From Thermoanaerobaculia bacterium (GTDB taxonomy: Bacteria > Acidobacteriota > Thermoanaerobaculia > Multivoradales > J023): a stretch of DNA of 64,000 nt. Location: contig JAUIJL010000002.1 of assembly GCA_030431255.1 (NCBI GenBank), forward strand, positions 124,001 to 188,000, given 5' to 3'. Made by a program: the position numbers and the translations under genes. Below the pieces are notes generated by a model. It ran no database searches. It was not told where the DNA came from and saw only the letters and a list, made by a program, of their open reading frames with translations. Numbering within the stretch: the stretch's first letter is position 1; every line of letters begins with the position of its first letter. Shown one piece after another: positions 9,711 through 21,600 of this stretch.

Positions 9711-12047
9711 ATGCTAGCGTTCAAGCGTAAAGCTGTTTTTGAGGCCCCTCCGGCACAGACCCTAGATTCGGACGTGGATGTGGACGACGAGGCGATCCAA
9801 GGCCCGCCAGAAGAGAAGGGCGACAAGAAACCGCAGGCCGCTGAAGTCGGCGGGCAAGAAGCGACCCTTCGTCGCGGGATCGCGCCCGTGCCGTCCGACT
9901 TCGGGGCGCGCATGGGGGCCGAGGATTCCGACCTGATCCAAACCGTGGCCATGGCGACCCAGCCCACTCCACAAGGGGCGGAGAGCGGCGCCCCCACTCC
10001 CCGTGACACCCCCGGGGGAAGGTTCGATCCGATCGTCCAGCAGGGTCAATTCGGCAAATATCGCATCATCAACAAAATCGGCGCCGGCGGCTTCGGCAAG
10101 GTCTACTTGGGTCGGGACCCCGTGCTCGGCCGCGACGTGGCGGTGAAAACCTGCACGTCCGAAGACGAGGCCCTCAGACGTCGATTCCTGCGGGAAGCCA
10201 AAATCGCGGCCGGTCTTCAGCATCCGAATATCGTCACCGTTTACGACTTCGGCTACGAGGGAGAGATCCCTTACATGGTCCAGGAATACCTGGACGGCGA
10301 GGATCTGGCGGAAAAAATCGGCCGAGGAGATCTGACGCTCGAGGTCAAGATCGATTATCTGCTGCGTATTGCCAGGGGTTTGGCCCACGCCCACGAAAAC
10401 GACGTTCTGCACCGCGATATCAAACCGGCCAACATCCGAATCCTCGCGGATGGTCAGGTGCGCATTCTGGACTTTGGAATTGCCCGCCTGCTCAACGAAA
10501 CCACGGCCTTCACCACCGACGGCACCACCCTCGGCACCGTCGGTTACCTGGCGCCGGAAATCCTCAACAGCGACGATGTCGACGCCCGATCCGACATCTT
10601 CTCCTTCGGGGTGCTGGCCTACGAGCTGCTGAGCCATCGACGCCCGTTCACCGGCGACAGCTTCGTGCGCGTGTCCTATCGACTGCTCAACGAGGAGCCG
10701 ACTCCCCTGGAGAAGCTGGTACCCGATTGCCCGCCGCCCTTGCTCCGGATGGTCCGCATCTGCCTGGAGAAGAGCCCAGGAGATCGCTATGGGGATTTCA
10801 ACGAAATCGTCGGCATCTTGACCCGTCTGATCGAGGACTCCCAGGCTAGGCCCGCTGCCGCCTACTCCACCCACGACGGAAACGCCGGCCCAGCTCACAG
10901 CGCCTCCATCGACGACTCCGCAATGGCTCCGGCCGGAACCTCATCGGGCCGATCGACCCTGCCCGTGAGCGCCCTGGGATCCGATCCACCACGAGCCTGG
11001 CGTCTGCCGACACTCATCGCGTTTCTCGTCGTGATCACGATCTCGAGCATCGTCCTGATGTCGTCGAGCCGCCAAAGTCCGGACGGGCTCCAGCCGGAGT
11101 CGAGTCTAGCCGCCACCGGGTCCGACACTTCGGGTGGGGCGGCCCTGAACACGCCTCAGGAATCGAGCCGCCAGGAACCGGAATCCAGCCCAAGCTCCCC
11201 GCTTCCGAGCTCGGACGCCGCTCCGTCGACCTCGGGATCAGCCTCAGGTCCACCCGCCGTGGGGCAGCCCGTCGATCTGAGGTCGCCGGCAGCGGGCTCC
11301 GGCACGGCGGTGGGCCCAGGCGCAGCAACGGGCCCTCGACGGACCGGGGCCAACCCAGGCCCTGAAGGCAGCCACAGCTCGGGACGCATCGAGAACGAGC
11401 AAGCCGAGCCGGGCACGCCGATCGTCACCGGCAGCGTCACCGACAGCGACACCGACAGCGACAGCGACAGCGACAGCGACAGCGTCACCGACCCAGAGTC
11501 TTCTGCCGCCACTGCCGAGCCCGTCGCGAAAACCAAGGCTACACTCACGGATGAGAGCCCCCAAGCCGTAGGGCCCGGCAAGCCTGTTGAATCCCGCCCA
11601 CTTGACGCAAATGCCCGGCTCGACTCCTCCACGGGGCCGGAAACGCGCCCCAATGCCGGCCCAACCGGACCGTCGGGAGCCTCGACTTCGGACGGATCGA
11701 GCGCAATCGCCTCCGACACGGGAGCCCCGAGCTCCGAATCTGCTGATTTGGAAAGCTCCGAAACCTCGGTAAGAGTATTTCCCCAGCTGATTGAGCAATC
11801 TCAGCCGATTTACCCACCTCGGGCTCAGAGAAAAAGGGTGGAGGGTACCGTGACCCTAGGCGTGCGCGTCGATGCCGAAGGCAAAGTCGTCCGTATGCTG
11901 GTCAAAAGCAGCACGACCCAGGGCATGGGTTTTGAGCAAGCTGCCAAGAAGGCTGCTGAGCGGTCCCGATTCCAGCCGGGCACTATCGGCGGTGAGCCCG
12001 CGGCCATGTGGGCCGAGATGGTTTTCCGATTCCGCCTGCCCGGCTAG
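9711..12047 (+). CDS. Ser/Thr protein kinase fused to a TonB C-terminal domain
   Basis: A 778-residue protein. Residues 1-110 are low-complexity. The kinase domain (~112-385) has the glycine loop G-A-G-G-F-G-K-V, Lys146 in V-A-V-K, the catalytic H-R-D-I-K-P-A-N with Asp236, D-F-G with Asp254, and A-P-E, so it should be active. A single membrane helix lies at ~430-452. Beyond it comes a ~230-residue Pro/Ser/Gly/Glu-rich linker with a Ser-Asp repeat (11440-11486), and residues ~690-778 are a TonB C-terminal domain: Q-P-I-Y-P-P, then G-T-V-T-L-G-V-R-V and S-R-F-Q-P-G. The topology is cytoplasmic kinase, membrane helix, periplasm-spanning linker, TonB domain. It follows the receptor gene after 7 nt. 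Coupling of phosphorylation to TonB-dependent transport is an inference. Confidence 0.85.
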   Translation: MLAFKRKAVFEAPPAQTLDSDVDVDDEAIQGPPEEKGDKKPQAAEVGGQEATLRRGIAPVPSDFGARMGAEDSDLIQTVAMATQPTPQGAESGAPTPRDTPGGRFDPIVQQGQFGKYRIINKIGAGGFGKVYLGRDPVLGRDVAVKTCTSEDEALRRRFLREAKIAAGLQHPNIVTVYDFGYEGEIPYMVQEYLDGEDLAEKIGRGDLTLEVKIDYLLRIARGLAHAHENDVLHRDIKPANIRILADGQVRILDFGIARLLNETTAFTTDGTTLGTVGYLAPEILNSDDVDARSDIFSFGVLAYELLSHRRPFTGDSFVRVSYRLLNEEPTPLEKLVPDCPPPLLRMVRICLEKSPGDRYGDFNEIVGILTRLIEDSQARPAAAYSTHDGNAGPAHSASIDDSAMAPAGTSSGRSTLPVSALGSDPPRAWRLPTLIAFLVVITISSIVLMSSSRQSPDGLQPESSLAATGSDTSGGAALNTPQESSRQEPESSPSSPLPSSDAAPSTSGSASGPPAVGQPVDLRSPAAGSGTAVGPGAATGPRRTGANPGPEGSHSSGRIENEQAEPGTPIVTGSVTDSDTDSDSDSDSDSVTDPESSAATAEPVAKTKATLTDESPQAVGPGKPVESRPLDANARLDSSTGPETRPNAGPTGPSGASTSDGSSAIASDTGAPSSESADLESSETSVRVFPQLIEQSQPIYPPRAQRKRVEGTVTLGVRVDAEGKVVRMLVKSSTTQGMGFEQAAKKAAERSRFQPGTIGGEPAAMWAEMVFRFRLPG

Positions 12048-12666
12048 CCCGCCCCCCGCTTCTGGTCGCCGGCGATCGGCTCCCGCTTCCATATCGCGCA
12101 CCTGGGTATCTAGGACTTGGATATCACGGACCTGAATTATCGCGAGCACGGCTTCCTTTAGTCTATAAACATTAACTTCTACGCCGTTCTACGGAAAAAT
12201 ATTTACATAATTAAACATCCCATTAAAAGCGATTGCCCTCACGAGTTGTGCAACTCATCTGCCACCCCATCTCAGCCGAGCAGGCGGCATACATCTTGCT
12301 CTTTTTAGAACGACATCAATAAGACCTTACGGGGCTTTTATGCGGCGATTCTGCGCTTCGAGCTGAAACCGAGACCCTTGGGTCCAGCTCCAAACGTCGG
12401 CACAGAAGCTTGATAGCAGCCTCGATTGGAAAACTTTGTTTGAAAAGGTCTCATGTGCTAATAATGGAGGGCTTAGGCTCAAGACGGGAGGTTTTCCCAG
12501 CCTTGGAATTCCGCCCGCGGGCCGTCTATGAATTCAGCGGCTGGCCGACAAAGCCGATCAGCCGCTTCGAGGTCCTTTCCACCCGCGCCGGCTCTGCGCT
12601 GAGCGCGTTTTTATGAGAATTCTTGCCCGTCCTCGACACTCCAGTTGCCAAGAAAGAGAAATCGCT
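12048..12666. other. Intergenic region with AT-rich segment and a hairpin
   Basis: About 620 bp without a convincing gene. The stretch 12150-12340 is clearly richer in A/T than its surroundings and probably holds the promoter of the giant secreted protein, but no confident -35/-10 pair was identified. At 12360-12390 there is an interrupted inverted repeat (GAGCT...AGCTC outside, GACCC-TT-GGGTC inside) that could fold as an RNA hairpin in the leader. A 68-residue frame at 12410-12616 has no recognisable features and was not called. Confidence 0.4.
12091..12135. repeat. 15-bp imperfect tandem repeat, 3 copies
   Basis: Three adjacent 15-bp units (12091-12105, 12106-12120, 12121-12135) share the pattern RTATC-x(4)-RMCYTGR. 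They lie just after the kinase-TonB gene and have no evident function. Confidence 0.6.
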
Positions 12667-15600
12667 ATGAAACGCTTTCTGAGCAGGCTCCGACCTACCC
12701 ACCCGATCCATTGCCTGGAATCCGCCTTCCTGGTTCTTCTTTTTCTCTTTCTTCCGAGCGCAGCCTCTTCTCAGATCCTGCAAACTTTCTACATACCGAT
12801 CGACGAGACCCACGTCCGGGACGTGGCCTTTGCGATCAATCCCAACACCGGTGACACCACCCATTCGGTGGTCTCGATCTCGGCCACGGCCAACGGCACC
12901 ACGGTGTACTACGACCATTGGGAAGACGGCTACGAGGCCGATCCGGAAAACCCGGTGCAAGCTTCCACCGAGACCTTCAACCTCGATGCCGGTGATTTCC
13001 AAGCCCTGGAAAGCGACATCGTGCTCAACCCCCGCGACCCGGCGGTCATCGCCTACGACGGCCGGGATCGTCTCAGCGCCACGGAGCAAATCGCCGTCAC
13101 CCGTGCCGGTTGGCGTTTGTTGGAATCGACCCTGCTCGCCGGCGCGATCGAGGTCTTCCCCACCCTCGATTGGCGACAAGCCTTCGACTTTCCCCTGGGC
13201 GAGGACATCGCCTCGAGCCAATCTTTCGAATACGTGGCCGCCTCGATCATGGCCGGTGATACCGGCGCGATTTTCGACATCGACGCCGATGGCGACGGCA
13301 CCGTGGATTCGACCATCACCCTGGGTCAGGGCGAGGCCACGCTGGTCACCGGTATCAACACCGGCGGCACCATCAGCTCCTCGGACCCGCTCCAAGTCGC
13401 CTTGCTGACCGGCGATGTCGGCAGCACCTTCGCCTCTCGATGGTTCGTGCTCGTGCCCACGGAAATTTGGGGATCCAGCTATTACAGCCCGGTATCTTCG
13501 GTCGCAACCTCCGAGAACCGTATTTTCCTTTTCAATCCCGGCAGCTCGGCCATCACCGTCACCCACGAGACGATCTCGGTGACCGTGACCACCCGCACCT
13601 ACGACAACACCACCACCGGCGCGGTCGACGAAACCGCGACCCCGTGCGCCGCGCCCTTGGTGCGCACGTTCAATGTGCCCGATACTTTCACCGTCAATGC
13701 CGCCCGGCTGGGTCTCAACGTCACCCACACCTATCGCGGCGACATCCAGGCGACCCTGATCTCCCCGGGCGGCACCAGCCGCACCGTGATCGCCACCAAC
13801 GGCGGCGACGGCAACGACAACTATGACGTGCTGATCGACAGCACCTCCGGCAATGCGCTCAACGACGGCAACGTCGACAATACGGCGGCCCCCTTCTACG
13901 ACCGCACCGTCGGCGGCGTGATCGACTTTTCGGGAGAGGCCGCCAACGGCACCTGGACCCTGCAAGTCTGCGATGCGTTCGGCGGCGACAGCGGCACTTT
14001 CAACCGTGCCCAATTGCAGCTCGACGAGCCGACCGGCACCTCGACCAACACGGGCACCGTGTCGGTGCCGGCCGGCGGCATCGCCGAATTCACCGTGCCG
14101 ATCAATTCAGCGGCCCACTTCTTCACCGCCGGTGACGAGCACTTCTTTGCCACCGCCGCCGTGGATTGGAACGACACCAGCTCGGATTGGGGCTTCTCAC
14201 TCTTGCCGGAAGAAGCCCTCGCCACCGCCACCGTGGCCGGCTGGGCGATCGGACGCGATCCGGCATCACCGACCAATCCGACGGAGAACGGCAGCCCGAT
14301 TTGGGTGACGGCCGTGGCCGCCACCGACCTATATGTGGACTTCGACGGCGATCCCACCACCGGCGTTTTGGTCGACGTCAACGGCAATCGCTACGACCAA
14401 TTGATTTCCGTGAATCCCTTGGAATCCGTGCGCCTCCTCGACCCCTCCGACACGGATCAGAGCGGCACCCGGATCTACACCCTCGACGGCACCTTGATCG
14501 CCGCCGCCTGGGGTCAGGACGCCACGACCGCCAGCGCCGCGGCCCCGGCGGTCGATGTCGGCACCACGGTCTTGCCCCTCGACGCCCTGCGGGCCCTCAA
14601 GGAAGGCAGCCTGCTCGACGACGCCGATGGTGACGGCGCTCTCGGAGCGGGCGATACGATGGAATATCGCATCGTCATCTCGAACGTTTCCGAAGCGGTG
14701 GTGAGCAACGCTACTCTCGAAGACTTCGGCCTCGATTCGAATCTGACCTACGTCGCGGACTCCACGGAGATCGACGGCCTGGCGGTGGCCGACGACACCG
14801 TGGGAGCGACCATCTTCCCGCTGGACGAAGGCGGTCAATTGCTGGCCGATATCGGCATCGGACAATCCGTGGTGGTGACCTTTGCCGTGCTCATCGCCGA
14901 TCCCTTGCCGGCCGGGGTCGAGGAGCTGCTCAACCAAGTCCGCGTATCCACCTCGACCCAAATCGAGGTCGGCTCCACCCTGACCACGGTCAAAAACCCC
15001 GCCCTTTCCATCACCAAAACGTCCAACGTGGTGGACGATGTGGTCGCCGGTCAAATCATCGACTACACGGTGACCATCGACAATATTTCCGGCGACGCGG
15101 CCCGCGGCATCAAGGTCATCGACGGCCTGCCGCCGGGCACCTCCTACGTGACGGAGAGCACCAGCGCCACCGGCTTCACCGACGTCTTTTCCGGCACCGT
15201 ATCCGTGTCCGACGCGCCTGCGGGAGGCATCGCCTTCAACGAAGGCTCCAATCCGTGCCCAGGCACGCCGTTGGTCCGCACCTTCTCGGTCGGCAGCACG
15301 TTCACGATCGCCGACGTCGACTTGGGTTTCAATGCCGCTCACACGTTCCGGAGCGACATCCAGGCGGTGCTCGAATCTCCCGCCGGCACACGGGTGACCG
15401 TGCTCGACGGCGTGGCCGGCGACGGGGACAACAACTACGACATCCTGCTCGACGACGAGTCCGTCAACCCGTTGGACGACGGCTCCCCCGACAACACGGC
15501 CGCGCCGTTCTACGATCGCGACGTCATCCCAGACAACGCTCTCTCCGCCTTCGACGGAGAAAGCTCGGTCGGCACTTGGACCCTCGAAATCTGCGACGAC

Positions 15601-18600
15601 GCAGGCGGTGACAACGGCACCTACAATCGAGCCGAGCTGCGCCTCTCCGGCTCCACCTCGACGGCCATCACCCGCACCAACCAGGCCGCCGCGGTCAACC
15701 CGTTGATGGACGGCGACCCCACCTATTTGGTGTTGGCGCCCGACGGCTTCGGCCTGTTGGCCGGGCAGTCCATGACCGTGACCTACCAGGTGATGGTGGA
15801 CGATCCCTTGGCCCTCAATTCCACCGCCATCACCAACACGGCGTTGGTCACCGCTCTCGAGCAGGTCGAGCCCTTGACCGCCACCGTGGTCGACCCCGTT
15901 ACCAACGGGGCGGCGATCGGAGATCGGGTGTGGCTCGACGTCGACGGCGACGGCTTCCAAGACGTGGGTGAAACGGGCATCGCCAACGTCACGGTCCATC
16001 TCTACGATCCCGGTGGCGACGGCGCCCCCGGCGGTGGCGACGACACCCTGATCGCCACCCTCGTCACCGACCTCAACGGCAACTACCTCTTCGACCACCT
16101 GCCGGCCGGCTCTTATTACGTCGATGTCGACGGAGCCACCGTGCCCACCGGCTTGACCACCTCCCCCGGCACCACCGATCCCAGCGCGGTGATCACGGTG
16201 AACGCGGAAGAGATCCGCACGGATATCGACTTCGGCTACACCAACGCCGACCCCAACACCGCGATTATCGGTGACTTCATCTGGTCCGACGCCGATGGCG
16301 ACGGCGTCCAGGATCCCGGTGAGCCGGGCATCGGCGGCGTCACCGTCGAGCTGCTGAATAGCGCCGGCTCGGTGGTCGCGACCGTGGTCACCGCGGACGA
16401 CGGCTCCTACCTCTTCACCGGCGTGGCCGCCGGCGAATATCGAGCACGGGTGGCGGCGAGCAATTTCAGCGGCGGCAATGCCCTGGACGGTTACACCGTC
16501 ACCTCCGGCCCGCAAAGCGAAGGGGGCAACACCAGCGATCCGGTGACGGTGATCGCCGGCGACGTGGTGACCGACGTCGACTTCGGTTACCAAAACAGCG
16601 CCGGGACCTACAGCATCACCGATGCCCTGTGGCTCGATGTCGACAGCGACGGTGCCTTTGATCCTTCCGAATCCGGCATCGCCGGCACCACCGTCGCATT
16701 GCTCGACGCTTCCGGCGACGTCATCGCCACCACCCTGGTCGCCGCCGACGGCAGCTTCTCCTTCGACGGCGTGGAGCCGGGCAACTACACCATTTCCATC
16801 ACCGACCACACGGGTGAGCTGATCGGCCTCAAGGGCACCACCACCGCGGGCTCCAACCGCGAGCTGTCGGTGACCGTGGTGGCGGCGGACGTCACCGGCC
16901 AAAACTTCGGCTTCAACGGCGAGGCCTTGCTCGGCGATCGCATTTGGTCCGACGCCGACGGCGACGGCGTGCAGGACGAGAACGAGGTCGGCCTCGCGGG
17001 CATCACCGTCGAGCTTTTGGACCGCCTCGGCGCGGTGATCGCCACCACCACCACGGACGCGTTCGGCAACTACCTCTTCGAAGGCATCGCGCCGAATCGC
17101 TATTCCGTACGGGTCGACAACACCACCCTGCCGGCCGGTTTCACCCAAACCGGGGATCCCGACGCCACCCTCGATCATCAATCGTCGAGCATCCTCACCC
17201 TCGGAGATGCCGACCTGGTGCTCGACTTCGGCTATCAAAACACCAGCCTCGCCGATATCTCGGGCAACGTTTTCTCCGATCTGGACCGCGACGGCATCGA
17301 CGACGGCGTGGGTGAGCCCGGCTTCACCGATGTCACCATCGCCTTGCTCGACAGCTCCGGCAACGTCATCGCCACCACCAAAACCGACGCCAACGGCGAT
17401 TACACCTTCCCGGATCTGCCGGCCGGCGACTACACCGTGGAGATCACGGACGAAGGCGGTGTCTTAAACGATTACCTGCTGACCAGCGGCCTCGATTCCA
17501 TCGACGTCACCCTGGCCGGCACCGACATCACGGGCATCGATTTCGGCTACGCTCGCAACGCGGGCACAGGTGCCATCGGCGATTTCGTCTGGCTCGACGC
17601 CGATCGCGACGGCGTCCAGGATGCCGGCGAGTCGGGTCTTTCGGGCATCGATCTGGACCTCTACGACGTCGGACCGGACGGCGCCATCGGCGGCGGTGAC
17701 GACGTCTTGATCGCCTCCACCACCACCGACGCCAACGGCGGTTACGTCTTCCCGGACGTGGCTCCCGGCTCCTATTACGTCGACGTGGACGGCGTGCCCA
17801 GCGGTCTCTCCACCACCACCGGCACCACCGATCCGTCGTCCATCGTGCTGCTCTCCGAGGGCGAGCACTTCACCGAGGCGGACTTCGGTTATGCCGGCAC
17901 CAACGGCGCCGGCGCCATCGGTGATCGCGTATGGGCCGACGTCGACGGCGACGGCGTCCAGGATCCGGGCGAGATCGGCATCGGCGGCGTCACCCTGACG
18001 GTCGTCGGTCCCTCCGGCACCTTCACCACCGCCACCGCTGAGGACGGCTCGTGGCTGGTCACCGGCCTGGCACCGGGCACCTACACCGTGACCGTGGACT
18101 CGTCGACCCTGCCGTCGAGCTACGACACCGCGCCCACCAACGGCCCAGCCAGCCGCGAATACCTAGTGATCGCTACCGCCGACGTGCTCACCGCCGACTT
18201 CGGCTTCGACGGCACCAACCTCAGCTCCATCGGCGATACCGTCTTCCTCGATGAGGACGGCGACGGCTCCCAGGACGCCGGCGAGGCCGGCATCTCCGGC
18301 GTCACCGTCGACCTGCTCGACTCCGGCGGCAACGTGGTGGCGACCACCACCACCGACAGCTCCGGCAACTACGACTTTGTCGGCTTGGCCGCCGGCGACT
18401 ACCAGGTGCGGGTCACGGACGTCGGCCAGGTCTTGACTGGGCTCAACCTATCGGCCGGCACCAATCCCACGTCGACCATCAACCTGGCACCTGGCCAGGA
18501 CTACGACGACGCCGACTTCCCCTACGCGCCGTCCAACGGCTCGGGCACCATCGGCTCGATCGTCTGGAACGACATCGACGGCGACGGCGTGCGCGACGTC

Positions 18601-21600
18601 GGTTTCGAGCCCGGCCTGCAAGGCGTGACCCTGGCCCTTTGGCACGACATCAACGGCAACGGCGTGATCGAGCCGGGCACCGACAACCTGCTGCGCTCCA
18701 CCACGACGGACGAAAACGGTGAATATGAATTCGTCGGCCTGGTGCCAGGTTCTTATTTGGTGGACGTCACGGATACCTCCGGTGTCTTGACCGGCTTCAC
18801 CAAAACCTCGGGCTCGGCCGGGGTCGACGACAACAGCCAAGCGGATCCCTACGCCGTGGTCTTGACCAGCGGCAGCCTGAGCAACGACACCGCGGACTTC
18901 GGCTATCAAGCCAATACGCCGCTCGGCATTTCCGGCACCGTCTTCGGCGACGACAACTCGGACGCCGCCCAAAACGGCTCCGAAGCCGGGGTTGCCGGCG
19001 TGCCGGTGATCCTCTACCTCGACCTGGACGGTGACGGCGTCATCGATCCCGAGGATCCCCAAATCGCTACCACCATCAGCAACGGCAGCGGTGACTATGC
19101 CTTCACCGGTCTGCCCGACGGTCGCGACTACATCGTCGCCGTGCAAACCGGGGACACCGCGATTGAGGGTCAGACCCAAACCACCCAAACGGCCACCGGA
19201 GGCGTGCAGCCCGTGACCCTCTCGGGATCGAGCTCCACGGGCAACGATTTCGGCTTCGTGGACAGCGCCCCCGAGGTGGTGAACCCGGCGGTGATCGGCG
19301 ATCGGGTCTGGCTCGACACCGACGGTGACGGCGTGCAAGACGTGGGCGAGCCGGGCATCCCGAATGTGGATCTCGAGCTTTACGACGTCGGCCTCGACGG
19401 AGCTCCCGGCGGTGGTGACGACGTGCTCGTGGCCACCACGACCACCGGCGCCAACGGCACCTACAGCTTCGGTGGTCTCGACGCCGGCACCTACTACGTG
19501 GACGTGGACGCCACGAGCCTGCCCGCGGGTCTGACCACCTCGGCCGGCACTTCCGACCCGAGCTCGGCGGTGACCGTGGCCTTGGGCGACGTCATCGACA
19601 CCGTGGACTTCGGTTATTCCCTCGCCTCCGACGCGGCGGTCGGCAACTACGTGTGGTCCGACGCCGACAACGACGGCCGGCAGGATCCGGGCGAATCGGG
19701 CATCGGCGGCGTCACCGTCGACTTGGTCTCCGCCGGACCCGACGGCATCTTCGGCACGGTCGACGACGTGGTCGAGGCCACCACCACGACCACCGACGAC
19801 GGCTGGTATCTCTTCACCGGCGTCTCCGCAGGCGAGTATCGGGTCGACGTCACGGACACGGGCAATGTGCTCATCGGTTATTCCTTGACCAGCGGGCCGC
19901 AATCGTCCAACGATCCCACGGATCCGTTCACCATCGCCGACGGTGACGTCTACGACGATGCCGATTTCGGCTACCGGGATGCCACGCTCTTCGACATCTC
20001 CGACCGCCTGTGGCAGGACATCGACGGCGACGGCACCCAAGATGTGGGAGAGCTGGGCATCGGCGGGGTCACCCTCAACCTCTTGGACGACTCGGGCGAT
20101 GTGATCGCCACCACCGTCACCGACGGCAACGGCGACTTCACCTTCTCCGATCTGCAAGACGGCAATTACACCCTCTCGGTGTCGGACACCGGCGCCGTGT
20201 TGCGGGAATTTGTCGGTACCACCCCACCGGCCACCGCCGACGCCCTCGCGGTGACCCTGGCAGGAGCCGACGTCTCCGCCGTCAGCTTCGGTTACAACCA
20301 GCCCGGCATCGTCGGCGACACGGTGTTCTCCGACAGCGACGGCGACGACGTCCAAGATCCGGGAGAGCTGGGCATCGGCGGTGTGACCGTGGCCCTGTGG
20401 CAGGACGCCGACGGCAACGGCATCTTCGACTCCACGGTCGACACCTTCATCGGCAACCAAATCACCAACGCCGACGGCAGCTATCTCTTCGAAGGCCTGC
20501 CCCAGGGCACCTTCTTCGCGTCCATCGACTCGAGCCAGCCGGCGTTGACCGGTTATAGCGCCACGACTCCGGACGAGGAGGTCGGTGTCAACGCCGCCGG
20601 CGTGCAAATCGAGGCCTCCCTCGCCAACTCGGCGGCGAGCTTCCTGGCCGCCGACTTCGGCTACCAGAACACGGCCCTGCCCGACGTCTCCGGTAACGTC
20701 TTCAACGACGTCGACCGGGACGGCATCGACGACGGTGCCGGCGAGCCCGGCTTCCTAGGCGTGACCCTGGAGCTGCGCAACGCCGGCGGCGAGGTGATCG
20801 CCACCACCGTCACCGACGCCAACGGCGACTACAGCTTCTTGGACGTGCCCGCCGGCAGCTACACCGTGGCGGTCACCGACGAGGACAGCGTGCTCGACGG
20901 CTACTTGCTCACCAGCAGCTTGGACGAGGTGCCGATCACCGTGGCCGCAGGCGACATCACGGGCATCGACTTCGGTTATGCCCGCGACGCCTCCACCGGC
21001 TCGATCGGCGATCGGGTCTGGCTCGACAGCGACGGCGACGGCATCCAGGACGGCGCGGAAACCGGCCTCGGCGGCGCCACCGTCGAGCTCTACGATCCGG
21101 GTCCGGACGGCGCGGTCGGCGGGGGTGACGATGTGCTCTTGGGCACGGCGGTCACCGACGCCAACGGCAATTACGCCTTCTCCGGCCTGGCCGCGGACCT
21201 CTACTACGCCCAGCTGGACACCTCGTCTCTGCCCAACGGCGGCAGCGGCCTGGTGGTCTCCACCGCCAACCCGACGGCGATCATCGCCCTGTCGGAAGGC
21301 GAGCAATACACCGAAGCGGACTTCGGCGTCGCCAGCGCACCGACCACCGGCGCCATCGGCGATCGGGTGTGGTTCGACGCCGACGGCGACGGTCTTCAGG
21401 ATCCGGGTGAAACCGGTATCTCCGGGGTGGAGATCCTGCTCACCGGTCCGGGCTGCGCGCCCTGCACCACCACCACGGGAGCTGACGGCACCTATATGTT
21501 CACCGGCCTGGCCGCGGGCGACTATAAAGTCGACTTCAACCCCGCGACCCTGCCCGTGATCTACGATCCCAGCCCGACCAACACCACCGGCAATATCGAT

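Noticed and set aside
12410..12616. A 68-codon frame upstream of the giant protein
   Set aside because: No ribosome-binding site, no recognisable composition or domain, and it ends close to the real leader of the next gene.
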